64,000 nucleotides of DNA from NCBI GenBank assembly GCA_024449915.1, contig JAMZAV010002216.1:25498-89497 (forward strand). The letters run 5' to 3'. Positions 21,185 through 31,639 of this stretch are shown here, in pieces. Numbering within the stretch: position 1 is the stretch's first letter; each line of letters opens with the position of its first letter. This DNA is from Sweltsa coloradensis (taxonomy: Eukaryota; Arthropoda; Insecta; Plecoptera; Chloroperlidae). Both the position numbers and the translations under genes were made by a program. The notes beneath the pieces were generated by a model that saw only the letters and a program-made list of their open reading frames with translations, ran no database searches and was not told the DNA's origin.

Positions 21185-22086
21185 AAATAAATAAAATCCC
21201 ACAAACAAATAAACAGCCAAACCTTTCTCAACTAAAATAAATTAATAAATTAATAAATGCCAAGAAAATAATTCAATTGAAATTCACACTAAATAAAAAT
21301 TATGCAAAATAAAAAGGGACGCTGTGCTTGGCCCAACTCAAATGCGCGCACTCAGGTGTTGATGATTTCTACTGAATGGTTGGCAATCTCATTGCCAAAT
21401 TTTGCAAGGATGTTTATAAAGTACTTTTATATTGATATTCGCAACCGGTTGCAAAAAATAAGCTTTACTGATTCATTGCGAGACATAATTACATAAATGA
21501 GAAATCCAAAACATGGATTAGGATTCTGGAAATTCTCACCTAACCGATTATCTTATGATAAAACCAAATTAACCTGGGCGTTCACATTGATTTAAACGTT
21601 AATATCTAGTACGCAAATTTAAATATAAAAAATTTGTACATTTGGAATAAATTTTCGAAGTTGAACAAAATGAAGATACATTTCGGTGATTTCACAAACT
21701 TTTAATTCAAAATCAATAAATTAATTTAGAAAAACGCGTACTGGATAGCATATATTTATTCTTTATTAAGGCTATTCCACCGCGTTTTTCTATTTTCCAA
21801 AATATGCTACTAAGTCAAAATATAGTGAATGGCTTTGAAACATGGCTATTTTAGAAAATCAAAAATATTTTTTCCAAATTTTTCTGATCCGGTACACGGC
21901 CAATATAGCCACCTCAAAATAATTTCAAACTTCAATTCGCCAGGGCACACCATTCAACGTAGGGTGTTGTGCTTTTGTGACATTAATTTTCAACTGTTTT
22001 TCGTTGGACTGACTGAGAGAAAACAGATTTATTTTAACAATTATTGTCTTCCCTGCGAATTTTTTCGTTTGGCGGTACAAATCGGT
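21185..22086. other. AT-rich stretch, nothing recognised
   Basis: The ORF 21829-22263 runs through a trinucleotide microsatellite (a poly-Asn/Ile tail) and is not considered real. Confidence 0.45.
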
Positions 22087-22087
22087 A

Positions 22088-22162
<75 letters not shown>

Positions 22163-22212
22163 TATTATTATTATTTTTATTATATTATTATTATTATAAT
22201 AATAATAATGGT
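22087..22212. repeat. Palindromic AAT/ATT microsatellite
   Basis: About five AAT units switch to about 25 ATT units with small interruptions, then back to AAT. The tract is therefore self-complementary at its edges. Confidence 0.9.
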
Positions 22213-22524
22213 GTTATAAACCGTTTGGCGTTTACCCGAAAAAAAAAAAAAACAGAAAGCTGAACGCCTAAACTCGTCTCCGCGCCAGTCTTAGCGACTC
22301 CTCTAATATAATTATTCAAATATCAATCAATCAATCAGTTAAATCAATTTGAAATAATTTCACAGAAAAAAAATCGTTGTCGTAAATAAACTTAAAAAAT
22401 CATGCTTGGCTAAATGATTTCATAAACAGAACAATTCAAAAATAAAAAAAAACAACAAAACAAAATGTTAACTTGATTTGATGTTGTTTATACCACAGAT
22501 GTGCCCGCATAATGGGCTTTGTGG
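22213..22524. other. AT-rich stretch, nothing recognised
   Basis: No coding, RNA or repeat feature seen. Confidence 0.4.
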
Positions 22525-22762
22525 GTTTCACGTTAAATCGTGGGGGGTATTCCATCCCTAGGGACCAAATACCCCCTTTCGTTTTATTACACGTTATGTC
22601 GTGGGGGTATCCCACCCCTTGGAACCAAGTACCCCCTTTCGTCTGATAATATGTAATATCTTGGAGGTATCCCAGCCCTAGGGACCAAGTACCCACTTTC
22701 GTCTTGTACGTTATATCGTGGGGGGTATTCCATCCCTAGGGACCAAGTACCCCCTTTCGACT
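22525..22762. repeat. 61-bp GGGATACCCC minisatellite, reverse orientation
   Basis: About four units with ATTCCATCCCTAGGGACCAA, TACCCCCTTTCGTC and ACGTTATRTCGTGGGGG. It is the reverse complement of the array at 11297-11640 and abuts a 5'-truncated HINE at 22763. Confidence 0.8.
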
Positions 22763-23241
22763 TGCTTTATCCGATTTTAATGATTTTTTCACATAACCTT
22801 AATTTTATGAATCTAGGTATTCGTGTAAAATTTGAGCGCAATCGAAAAACTATTTCGTATGAAAATCGAAATTTTACAATTTTTTTATTTTTTAAAACAA
22901 TTCTTTGACTTATAACACCAACATGCTTTATCCTATTGGAATGATTTTTTCACAGAACCTTAATTTTATGAATATATACATTTGTGTAAAATTTGTGCGC
23001 AATCGAATAATTATTTCTCATAAAAATTTCAAAATTACGACTTTTTCCTTTTTTAAAATAACGATTAATTAAAAAAATTTAAAAATTTAAGTTAATTTTT
23101 ATTTAATTTAATATAATTTTAAAAAATCTTCAACGAAGTAATGATTTTTTCACAGAACAACTGAAAATCCGCATCACATGGCAGCTCAATGCACCAATTA
23201 CGCTCATCCAACAACGCGGCGGGACTTAAGCGTTTTCCTAG
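22763..23241 (+). mobile_element. HINE, 5'-truncated
   Basis: Begins within the ~164-bp core (TGCTTTATCCGATTTTAATG) and ends with GCTCATCCAACAACGCGGCG...GCGTTTTCCTAG. It is near-identical to 31010-31456, the equivalent part of the complete HINE 30696-31456, as part of a larger duplication. Confidence 0.8.
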
Positions 23242-23360
23242 TATATTGACTCTTACATCCGAATTAATTTTGTCAGCTTCCACATTTGCACACTCATCCT
23301 GAACTGTTCTTAACAAATGCAATAAACCACTCTCATAAAACGCGTACCAACTCTAACATA

Positions 23361-23402
23361 CTAGGAAAACGCTTTAGTCCCGCCGCGTTGATAAATGAGC
23401 GT
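23361..23402 (-). mobile_element. Isolated Helentron 3' terminus, reverse orientation
   Basis: CTAGGAAAACGCTTTAGTCC, then CGCCGCGTTG and a damaged ATAAATGAGCG. Only about 40 bases of a 3' end are present. Its duplicate lies at 31578-31620. Confidence 0.65.
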
Positions 23403-23422
23403 TTCTGTAAGTTTTTAGTTTT

Positions 23423-24182
23423 TTGGATGAGCGAAGCGAGGATTCCATTTTACTACACTGGAGAAAAAAATCCGGAATGTTTTTTTTTCTGTTTGTATTA
23501 TTGTGTGTTTTTTAACACGATTCCGGCTAAACCGATACTCCAATTGCGATGAAATTTTATGGAGTCCTTCGAAATCTCTGAACTTAGAACTGCCACGTTT
23601 TTGAGCGCAATCAAAAAATTTTACTTATGAAAATCGCAATTTTACGATTTATTTTCGATTTTTAAAACATTTCTTCGACTTATAACACCTACATGCTTAA
23701 TCTGATTTTAATGATTTTTTCACAGAACCTTAATTTCATGAATTAAGATATTCGTGTGAAATTTGAGCGCAATCGAAAAATTATTTCTCATGAAAATCGA
23801 AATTTTACAGGTTTTTTCTTTTTCGAAACAAATCTTTGACTTATAACACCTAGGCTACATGCTTTATTCTAAAGTAATGATTTTTTCACAGAACCTTCAT
23901 TTTATGAATTAATATATTCTTGTAAAATTTGAGCGCAATCGAATAATAATTTATTATGAAAATCGCAATTTTACGATTTTTTACTTTTTTTAAATTACGA
24001 TTAATAAAAGAAATAAAAAAATAAAGTTATTTTTTTATTTTATTTTATTTAATTTAAAAAAATTCTTCGACTTAGTAATAATTTTTTCACAGAACAACAG
24101 AAAATCCGCATAACACAATTGGCAGCTCAATGCACCAATTACGCTCATCCAACAACGCGGCGGGACTTTAGCGTTTTCCTAG
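23423..24182 (+). mobile_element. HINE, complete, 760 bp
   Basis: 5' TTGGATGAGCGAAGCGAGG; 3' ACGCTCATCCAACAACGCGG...GCGTTTTCCTAG. Order: a ~180-bp 5' module (CCGGAATG, ACACGATTCCGGCTAAACCG, TTCGAAATCTCTGAACTTAG), then three ~164-bp core repeats (GAGCGCAATCR at 23605, 23767, 23931), then a ~100-bp 3' module (CAGAACAACAGAAAATCC, ACAATTGGCAGCTCAATGC). No ORF. Confidence 0.9.
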
Positions 24183-24229
24183 TGTAGGACCACTTTTCCT
24201 TTGCAAGTGCTTTTTGAATGCATTGTAGG

Positions 24230-24890
24230 TGATTGTTGTCAAGTTTATATTGTTACTTGTTAATTGTTATTATAAACCTAAAAAAAAACTCATATTAAAA
24301 CCTTTATTTCTATGGATTCTGGCCAAATTTTTCAACTTTTTCTTTCAAAAAGCAATACATCACCATAACCTTAATGTCCATGTGAAATGTGAACGTTGTA
24401 GCCCCACCCATTTGGTCAGAATCGGAACAAATGTCACGAAAATATCGCACTAAAAATAGTAAAAAAATCGTGAAAGTACGATATTCATGAGAAATATTTC
24501 TTCGATTGTACCCAAAAACGTGCCAGGTCTAAGTTTAAAGATTTCGAAGGTCTCCAGAAAATTTAATCGCAATTGGAGTATCGGTTTAGCCAGAATCGTG
24601 TTATCAAACACACAAAAATACAAACAGAAAAAACAAGAAAAACGAAAAAAAATCGTAAAATTGCGATTTTCATAAGAAATAATTTTTCGATTGCGCTCAA
24701 AAAGGTGGCAGTTCTAAGTTCAAAGATTTCAAAGGTCTTCAGAAAATTTCATCGCAATTGGAGTATTGGTTTAGCCGGAATCGTGTTAACAAACACACAA
24801 AAATACAAACAAAAACAAAAAGAAAAACGAAAAAAATCGTAAAATTGTGATTTTCAAGAGAAATAATTTTTTTAGAAAGGTGAAACAATT
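24230..24890 (-). mobile_element. Helentron 5'-region fragments, tandemly repeated
   Basis: 24300-24430 matches the segment next to the 5' end of the coding Helentron (53430-53562). It is followed by two head-to-tail copies of the 5' module (TCTAAGTTTAAAGATTTCGA..GTTTAGCCAGAATCGTGTTA and a second about 185 bp later). The piece lacks both termini and is duplicated at 33240-33880. Confidence 0.7.
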
Positions 24891-26377
24891 TTAGAGTAGG
24901 TCTGGTTTAAGATCATGATGTTTTTTGGACTATACACTACTCAAAATAAAACAAAGATTACGATATTTCAAAGGTTAATCAACCTCCTTCATCAGGTTTT
25001 TAATGACAGTTGAAACAAGACAACAGAATGGGCTTTAAAACAAATAAACAATGCCAACTAAACAAATCAAATTACACCAATCCACCAAAGAATCATAATA
25101 ATAAATGTGGTTTTAGTTGTTGTTGTAACATAAAATAAATTATAAAATTTACAAAACAAACAAGAAGAAGAAACATTATGGCTTATTAGTTACAAAAACT
25201 TTCCAAATTCCAGGAAAATCAATGCTAGGTGCACTTATCACATTATTACTAACAGACATCAATGCAGCCTCTTTAAGTTTACGTTTATGTGGATTGGCTT
25301 CATGAAGGATAATGGATGAGTTGTTCCAATCCACATAATGGTGATTTTCATAAACATGCTCTGCTAATCTAGAGGAAACATACTTTATGCTGCGTGACGT
25401 TGTTCTTATGCTCCTTCAACCTAACCTCAAGAGGTCTCTTTGTCTCTCCAATGTACGCGGCACCACATTGACAAGGTATTGAGTAAACAGCATTCTTGGA
25501 CAATTGGGATTCGTTCTTGGGTTTAGTAACTGTTAATATACTTCTTAGGGTAGTAGGTGATTGAAAAACAGTACGAATCCCAAAAGGAGATAGAAGACGT
25601 CTGACTTTTTCGGACAAATTCGGATAGTAATCAAGAACTACTGTTTTCAGAATTTGTGGTGGAATAGGAGCTTGACTATTATTTTGCAACACAACAGCTG
25701 TTGAAACGGATTTCATCACTTTCTTGAACACTTCACTTGGATAACCATTTTTCACAAATGCATCATTTAGGTACGAAAGTTCTTGGTTCAACAAGATATC
25801 TGATGAACAATTCGAAGCCGCTCGGACTGCCAAACATCTCATTACACCTTTCTTAATGTGGACTGGGTGGTTTGAATCATCCCTAACATACTGATCAGTG
25901 TGTGTCGGTTTCCTGTATACACCAGTGGTCAATCTTGTATCAACTTTAGAGATAAGTAGGTCTAAGAAAGGGAGGCTAGCGTCTTTTTCCTCTTCAATTG
26001 TGAATTTGATGTTCTGATGAAATCCATTTAAATCCTTGTGTAAGCCTTGAAATTCCACCTGTGTCCCTTGATGGATACAGATTATGTCGTCTACATATCT
26101 CCTCCAAAGATCAATCTTGATGGAACTAACCTTCAGCACTTCTGTTTCAAGATGGTCCATGAATATATCCGCCATCAATGGTGAAAGGCAACTTCCCATC
26201 GCCAGGCCGTCTAGTTGTGTATAGAATTGATCTTCGTATTGGAAATAGCACGACTTCACACATATCGTTAACAATTCCATAATACTATCAACAGGTAAAT
26301 TTGTTCTATTCGACAGCGAGTTATCAGAGGAGAGTTTATCTTTAACCAAAGATAAGGTATCGTTTATAGGTACCGAT
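24891..26377 (-). mobile_element. Penelope-like retroelement, 5'-truncated
   Basis: Contains the RT/GIY-YIG ORF below plus a 3' tail on the minus strand with CCTGATGAAGGAGGTTGATT, a style of tail common in Penelope elements. At the 5' side similarity to coding sequence stops at about 26377, next to a sequence duplicated at 34245 that has no Penelope element. This copy is therefore 5'-truncated or inserted with local deletion. Confidence 0.75.
25176..26377 (-). pseudogene. Penelope-like reverse transcriptase with C-terminal GIY-YIG endonuclease, truncated and frameshifted
   Basis: The long ORF (to 25369, 326 codons) begins inside the RT fingers/palm. It shows GLAMGSCLSPLMADIF (motif B region, residues 48-63), the catalytic YVDD (85-88), and a conserved palm/thumb block up to about residue 260. 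A linker leads to the GIY-YIG nuclease start: VYSIPCQCGAAYIGETKRP (residues 288 onward). A frameshift near 25375 ends the frame. The rest of the nuclease continues in another frame to a stop at 25176-25178, with AEHVYENHHYVDWN-type residues. In Penelope elements the RT copies the mRNA at a nick probably made by the GIY-YIG domain. The N-terminal part of the RT is missing, and no ATG opens the frame. Family assignment is secure; activity is not expected. Confidence 0.88.
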
Positions 26378-27066
26378 AACCCTTTTTATTCCTTTGAGGA
26401 ATTCCTTATTGCAAAAATTTAATTTAACTAACACATTTTGTGTCCCATCATCATTTTAGTCCATCACATAATTTTTGTTTTATATGTTTCAGGAATTTCT
26501 GTCTAAATATTGTACCAAACCATGTAACCACTACATTCAATAAAAATCATTTATTATTAAACGTATGTATGTTGATCTTATCTTTTTCTAAAAAATTGTT
26601 CTCGTAAATATTTTATTGTATTACTTTTTCTATTCTTATTATAATTATTATGCTAGTTATTCACTCCCTCTCCTTCAGGAGATGGTATATTTTTACTAAG
26701 TACGAATCTGTGAATAAAATATGAAATGAAAAAAACTTACATCGTTTTAACTTCGTGAATCGTGCGTGATGTTGTCAAAATCAGCTGAACGTGCGTCAAC
26801 GTAGGCCTGCGATAAACGATAAATAGAGGCGAGCTCTGGCAATCGTCGTCGGAGACCTTGCCCCCTTCCCTTGACGACCTCCCCGACGACGATGATTATG
26901 ACACAACGAAGACGATGCCGACCGCATCGTAAGAAACCGATCTTCCTCCCCTTTCCAGTGGCTGATTCTGACCAGCATGGGCCCTCCTCTCCCCCCACCC
27001 CTAGGTTAGAGTGGTTTATTATGACCTAACGGTTGACGCGTCCTTAATCCAAATATACCAAAAAAA
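26378..27066. repeat. Copy 1 of a segmental duplication (partner 34245-34830)
   Basis: CCTTTTTATTCCTTTGAGGA through GGAGACCTTGCCCCCTTCCC is nearly identical to 34245-34830, with only scattered substitutions. Similarity ends near 26975. The two short overlapping minus-strand ORFs (26747-26998) lie in a GC-rich patch but show no known domain. Confidence 0.8.
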
Positions 27067-27306
27067 CTACGATAAAAAACGAATTGTTATTGTTTTTAAG
27101 CGTCGACGGCGGTGAGTCGACGGCTGTTCGGCGCACGGAAAGAACTTACAAATGAACTTTCTAAAACTAAAAAGTTCGTTCTCGGAATGAACTTTTAAAA
27201 GTTCAAGTTCATTCATTTAAAAAAAGAGTAAGTTCACTGAATAGTTCACAAAAAAAGAACGCGTTCACAAGAACGCGTTCTTTTTAAAAGTTCCTTCCCC
27301 AACACT
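27067..27306. mobile_element. hAT-like MITE, right half
   Basis: Matches the right 240 bases of the 10700-11296 element, ending CCCCAACACTG, followed by GTGATTTG. The left half is at 28959-30641, on the other side of the R array. Confidence 0.8.
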
Positions 27307-28958
27307 GGTGATTTGTTGTCGCGATTCTTCTCCTTCTTCTTTCTTCAGCCTAAAGAGGCCTTCGTTTAAGGTTTGTATACAGTGAGTTATTTGTGATTAG
27401 TTATAGCAATCGGGAAAAATACCCGTTTTCTTCAGCCATGTTCGCCTTGGATAAAGGTGTCTCATAAAGTGATTCTATGCCATTAGTTATCTTGATATTC
27501 TTCTCTTCTTCTTTTTTCAGTCTAGTAAGGCCAACGATAAATAAATACAAAAGTCCGCATTAAGTGTCTACCCACTCAGTCACATAACTGCTTTTTAGTA
27601 GGAGACAATAAATCAAAGCGTCCTTGCCAACCTTGTAGGCCTCGACGCAATCGACGAGTGAGCGATAACCAACCAAAGATCGATATTTTTATTAGGAAAT
27701 ATAACAATCAATGGTATAGACAGAGCGAACATCCGTGTATCAACGCCAGAATCAACAAGGCTGATTCAGAACAACTTTTGTATTTGCGTTCAAGAAAAAT
27801 ACCCGTTTTCTTCAGCCAAGTGAGGCCAACGATTAAAATGTTTCATACAGTGAAAGTATGTGATTTGAAGTCGCGATTCTTCTCCTTCTTTCTTCAGCCT
27901 AAAGAGGCCTCGTTAAAGGTTTGTATACAGTGAGTTTTTTTGATTAGTTATAGCAATCGGGAAAAATACCGTTTTCTTCAGCCATGTTTGCCTTGAATAA
28001 AAGTGTTTTGATTATATGTCATTAGTTATCGCGATTCTTCTCCTCTTTTTTTCAGCCTTGTTAGGCCTATGATAAATAAATACAAAAATCCGCATTAGGA
28101 GTCTACCCTCTCAGTCACATAACTGCTTTTTAGTAGGAAAACATAACTAAAAAGCGCCTAAGCCAACCTTGTAGGCTTCGACGCAATGTACGAGTGAGCG
28201 ATAACCAACCAAAGATCGATATTTTTATTAGGAAATATAACAATCAATGGTACGGACAGAGCGAACATCCGTGGATCAACGCAAGAATCAACAAGGCTGA
28301 TTCAGAACAACTTTTGTATTTGCGTTCAAGAAAAATACCCGTTTTCTTCAGCCAAGTGAGGCCAACGATTAAAATGTTTCATACAGTGAAAATATGTGAT
28401 TTGTAGTCGCGATTCTTCTCCTTCTTCTTTCTTCAGCCTAAAGAGGCCTTCGTTAAAGGTTTGTATACAGTGAGTTATTTGTGATTAGTTATAGCAATCG
28501 GGAAAAATACCCGTTTTCTTCAGCCATGTTAGCCTTGGATAAAAGTGTCTTATACAGTGATTCTATGTCATTAGTTATCGCGATTCTTCTCCTCTTCTAT
28601 TTTCAGCCTTGTAAGGCCTACGATAAATAAATACAAAAATCCGCATTAAGAGTCTACCCACTCAGTCACATAACTGCTTTTTAGTAGGGGACAATAAATC
28701 AAAGCGTCCAAGCCAACCTTGTAGGCTTCGACGCAATGGACGAGTGAGCGATAACCAACCAAAGATCGATATTTTTATTAGGAAATATAACAATCAATGG
28801 TATTGATAGAGCGAACATCCGTGGATCAAAGCCAGAATCAACAAGGCTGATTCAGAACAACTTTTGTATTTGCGTTCAAAAAAAATACCCGTTTTCTTTA
28901 GACAAGCAAGGCCAACGATTAAATTGTTTCATACAGTAAAAGTATGTGATTTGCAGTG
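27307..28958 (+). repeat. R satellite array, about 3 units of ~545 bp
   Basis: Core anchors (AGCGATAACCAACCAAAGAT) at 27660, 28197 and 28746 give spacings of 537 and 549 bp. Units contain the same sub-monomers as the large array described at 40387. The array is bounded on both sides by GTGATTTG and hAT-like MITE halves. Confidence 0.9.
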
Positions 28959-29111
28959 TAAGGTCAGTTCTTTTTTGAAACGAACTTTATAAAAGTTCAG
29001 TTCACAGCTCAAATAGTGAACTTTTAAAAAGTTTACGTTCTTTTAAAACTTAAAATTTTGAAAAGTTCAAGTTCGTCTAAAATATGAACTAAGTTCTTTT
29101 AAAAGTTCTTT

Positions 29112-29720
29112 TTGGATGAGCGTAGCGAGCGAAGCGAAGATTCCATTTCACTACACTGGAGAAAAAAATCCGGAATGTTTTTTTTCTTTTTTTTTCTCTC
29201 TTTCATTCTGTATTTTTGTCTGTTTGTTAACACGATTCCGGCTAAACCGATACTCCGATTGCAATGAAATTTTATGGAGACCTTCGAAATCTCTGAACTT
29301 AGAAATGCCACGTTTTTGAGCGCAATCGAAAAATTATTTCTCATGAAAATCGCCATTTTACGAATTTTTTCAATTTTTTAAATATTTCTTCGACTTATAA
29401 CACCTACATGCTTTATCCGAATATAATGATTTTTGCACAGAACCTTAATTTTATGAATTTAAGTATTTTTGTGAAATTTGAGCGCAATCGAAAAATTATT
29501 TCTCATGAAAATCGAAATTTACTCCTTTTTTAAAATTACGATTCATAAAAATAAATAAAAAATAAAGTCAATTTTTTAAAAATTTAATTTAATTTAAAAA
29601 AATTATTCGACTTTGTAATAATTTTGTCACAGAACAACAGAAAATCCTCATAACACATGGCAGCTCAATGCACCAATTACGCTCATCCAACAACGCGGCG
29701 GGACTTAAGCGTTTTCCTAG
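29112..29720 (+). mobile_element. HINE, complete, 609 bp, boundaries proven by an empty site
   Basis: Inserted in the hAT-like MITE. The uninterrupted copy reads GTTCTTTTGTAAAA (10851-10864). Here GTTCTTT is followed by TTGGATGAGCG...GCGTTTTCCTAG and then TGTAAAA. The insertion therefore fell exactly between two T residues without target duplication, as described for Helitron2/Helentron elements. The interior has two ~164-bp cores, the second shortened. Confidence 0.92.
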
Positions 29721-29869
29721 TGTAAAAAATTAACTATTTTATTAAAGGCTAGCGTAAATTGAAGAAAAACACTAGAAAAAACATTCGGGGTGTTTGAGTA
29801 CCAATTTACTCGCGAGTTTGAGTCGGACGAAAGTGTTTAGCTGTCTTTGATCGTTTTGATGATTTATAA

Positions 29870-29925
29870 TTAAGCGAGCGAAGCGAGCGTTTCCATTTGA
29901 CTCTGCCGGAAAAATTAGTCACTGG

Positions 29926-29956
<31 letters not shown>

Positions 29957-30595
29957 TTTTGTTTTTTTTTTTTTTTTGTATGTCTCGCCATAACGTTCGA
30001 ACGGAGGCTCGGATCGAGTTGAAATTTTGACCATCCGCAAGCTTCGTTCTCGATTGAATGCCATTAGTTTTGTGGCAAAATCGTTCAAAAAGTTAAAAAG
30101 TTACATTAAAGTTAATCGAAAGTTTTTTTTTCAAACTAAACGGCGACAAAATCTGAGATAGCCAAATCATTTAGAATTTCCGTCCGGTCACGAATATGTT
30201 AATTTTATTTTGATCCGATAAGTAGTGTAGATGGAAATTACATTATAACAAAAGTAACGTTGCCATGGCAACGAAAAGACGCACGAAGTTTCTAATGCAC
30301 TGCCACCTAGAAGTAATCAAAATACTTTCGAGGAAGCAGTCTATTATTTGTCAACAAAGAGTTTAAATAGTTAACCCAAGGAGTCAGGTTCTCTAGATGG
30401 CGGTGGATTTTATCCACAAAGTAAAGGATTACACACGGGTTTATATCCAAATACCTCGGCAATAATAAATAATTTTGGATACATGGCCCTGTGGACAGCG
30501 AACGTCGCAAATTTAAAAATATAAAAAAATGTGCAATGTGGGTCTAGCTATAGCACGTGCTCGCTTATCAACGCGTCCAACTGAGCGTTTCTTAG
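29870..30595 (+). mobile_element. Second Helentron-type family, non-autonomous, 726 bp
   Basis: 5' TTAAGCGAGCGAAGCGAGCG; 3' GCTCGCTTATCAACGCG followed by TCCAACTGAGCGTTTCTTAG. The subterminal inverted repeat (TAAGCGAGC/GCTCGCTTA), AACGC...GCGTT hairpin and TTAG end mirror the main family, but the sequence is different. The empty site is TTTGTAC|TACATTC at 11001-11014. It contains a (TTTTG)n/T-rich stretch at about 29930-29975 and the landmark CGCCATAACGTTCGAACGG. A fragment recurs at 39424-39600. ORFs inside lack motifs. Confidence 0.8.
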
Positions 30596-30695
30596 TATAT
30601 TCTCGTCGACCAGCTTGTAAAATTAATGCAGACACTTAGCATTTTAGGCTTCCAAGATTTTTTTTCCGAATTAGTTGGCGTAACACTAATCTTCA

Positions 30696-31456
30696 TTGGA
30701 TGAGCGTAGCGAGCGTAGCGAGCGAAGCGAAGATTCTATTTCACTACACTGGAGAAAAAAATCAGGAATGTTTATCTTTTTTATTTATTTTTTTTTCTGT
30801 GTGTATTTTTGTGTGTTTGTTAACACGATTCCGGCTAAACCGATACTCCAATTACAATGAAATTTTATGGAGGCCTTCGAAATATCTGAACTTAGAACTA
30901 CCACGTTTTTGAGCGCAATCGGAAAATTATTTCTCATTAAAATTGCAACTTTACGATTTTTTTCGAATTTTAAAAAAATTCTTCAGCTTATAACAAACAT
31001 GCTTTATCCGATTTTAATGATTTTTTCACATAACCTTAATTTTATAAATCTAGGTATTCGTGTAAAATTTGAGCGCAATCGAAAAACTATTTCGTATGAA
31101 AATCGAAATTTTACCTTTTTTTTTCTTTTTTAAAACAATTCTTTGACTTATAACACCTACATGCTTTATCCTATTGGAATGATTTTTTCACAGACATTTG
31201 TGTAAAATTTGTGCGCAATCGAATAATAATTTCTCATGAAAATTTCAAAATTACGACTTTTTCCTTTTTTAAAATAACGATTAATTAAAAAAATTAAAAA
31301 TTTAAGTTAATTTTTATTTAATTTAATATAATTTAAAAAAATCTTCAACTAAGTAATGATTTTTTCACAGAACAACTGAAAATCTTCATCACATGGCAGC
31401 TCAATGCACCAATTACGCTCATCCAACAACGCGGCGGGACTTAAGCGTTTTCCTAG
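30696..31456 (+). mobile_element. HINE, complete, 761 bp
   Basis: 5' TTGGATGAGCGTAGCGAGCG; 3' CATCCAACAACGCGGCGGG...GCGTTTTCCTAG. One core copy carries a short deletion near 31190. The 3' part from 31010 is duplicated at 22763-23241. Confidence 0.88.
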
Positions 31457-31577
31457 TATATTGACTCTTACATCCGAATTAATTTTGTCAGCTTCCACAT
31501 TTGCACACTCTCATCCTGAACTGTTCTTAACAAATGCAATAAACCACTCTCATAAAACGCGTACCAACTCTAACATA

Positions 31578-31620
31578 CTAGGAAAACGCTTTAGTCCCGC
31601 CGCGTTGATAAATGAGCGTT
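31578..31620 (-). mobile_element. Isolated Helentron 3' terminus, reverse orientation (duplicate)
   Basis: Same as 23361-23402 within the duplicated segment. Confidence 0.65.
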
Positions 31621-31639
31621 TCTGTAAGTTTTAAGTTTT

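Larger units (their letters stand above)
28959..30641. mobile_element. hAT-like MITE, left half, interrupted twice
   Basis: Starts CAGTGTAAGGTCAGTTC after GTGATTTG. Its own sequence occupies 28959-29111, 29721-29869 and 30596-30641. The gaps are two Helentron-type insertions. Similarity to 10700-11296 ends at ACACTTAG, two bases before the point where the right half (27067) begins. Confidence 0.8.

Noticed and set aside
21829..22263. 144-codon ORF
   Set aside because: Its second half is a translated AAT/ATT microsatellite (poly-Asn, poly-Ile); no motif and no splice signals.
26747..26998. Two overlapping Arg-rich ORFs as a gene
   Set aside because: They sit in a GC-rich part of the segmental duplication, differ between the two copies, and match no known protein.
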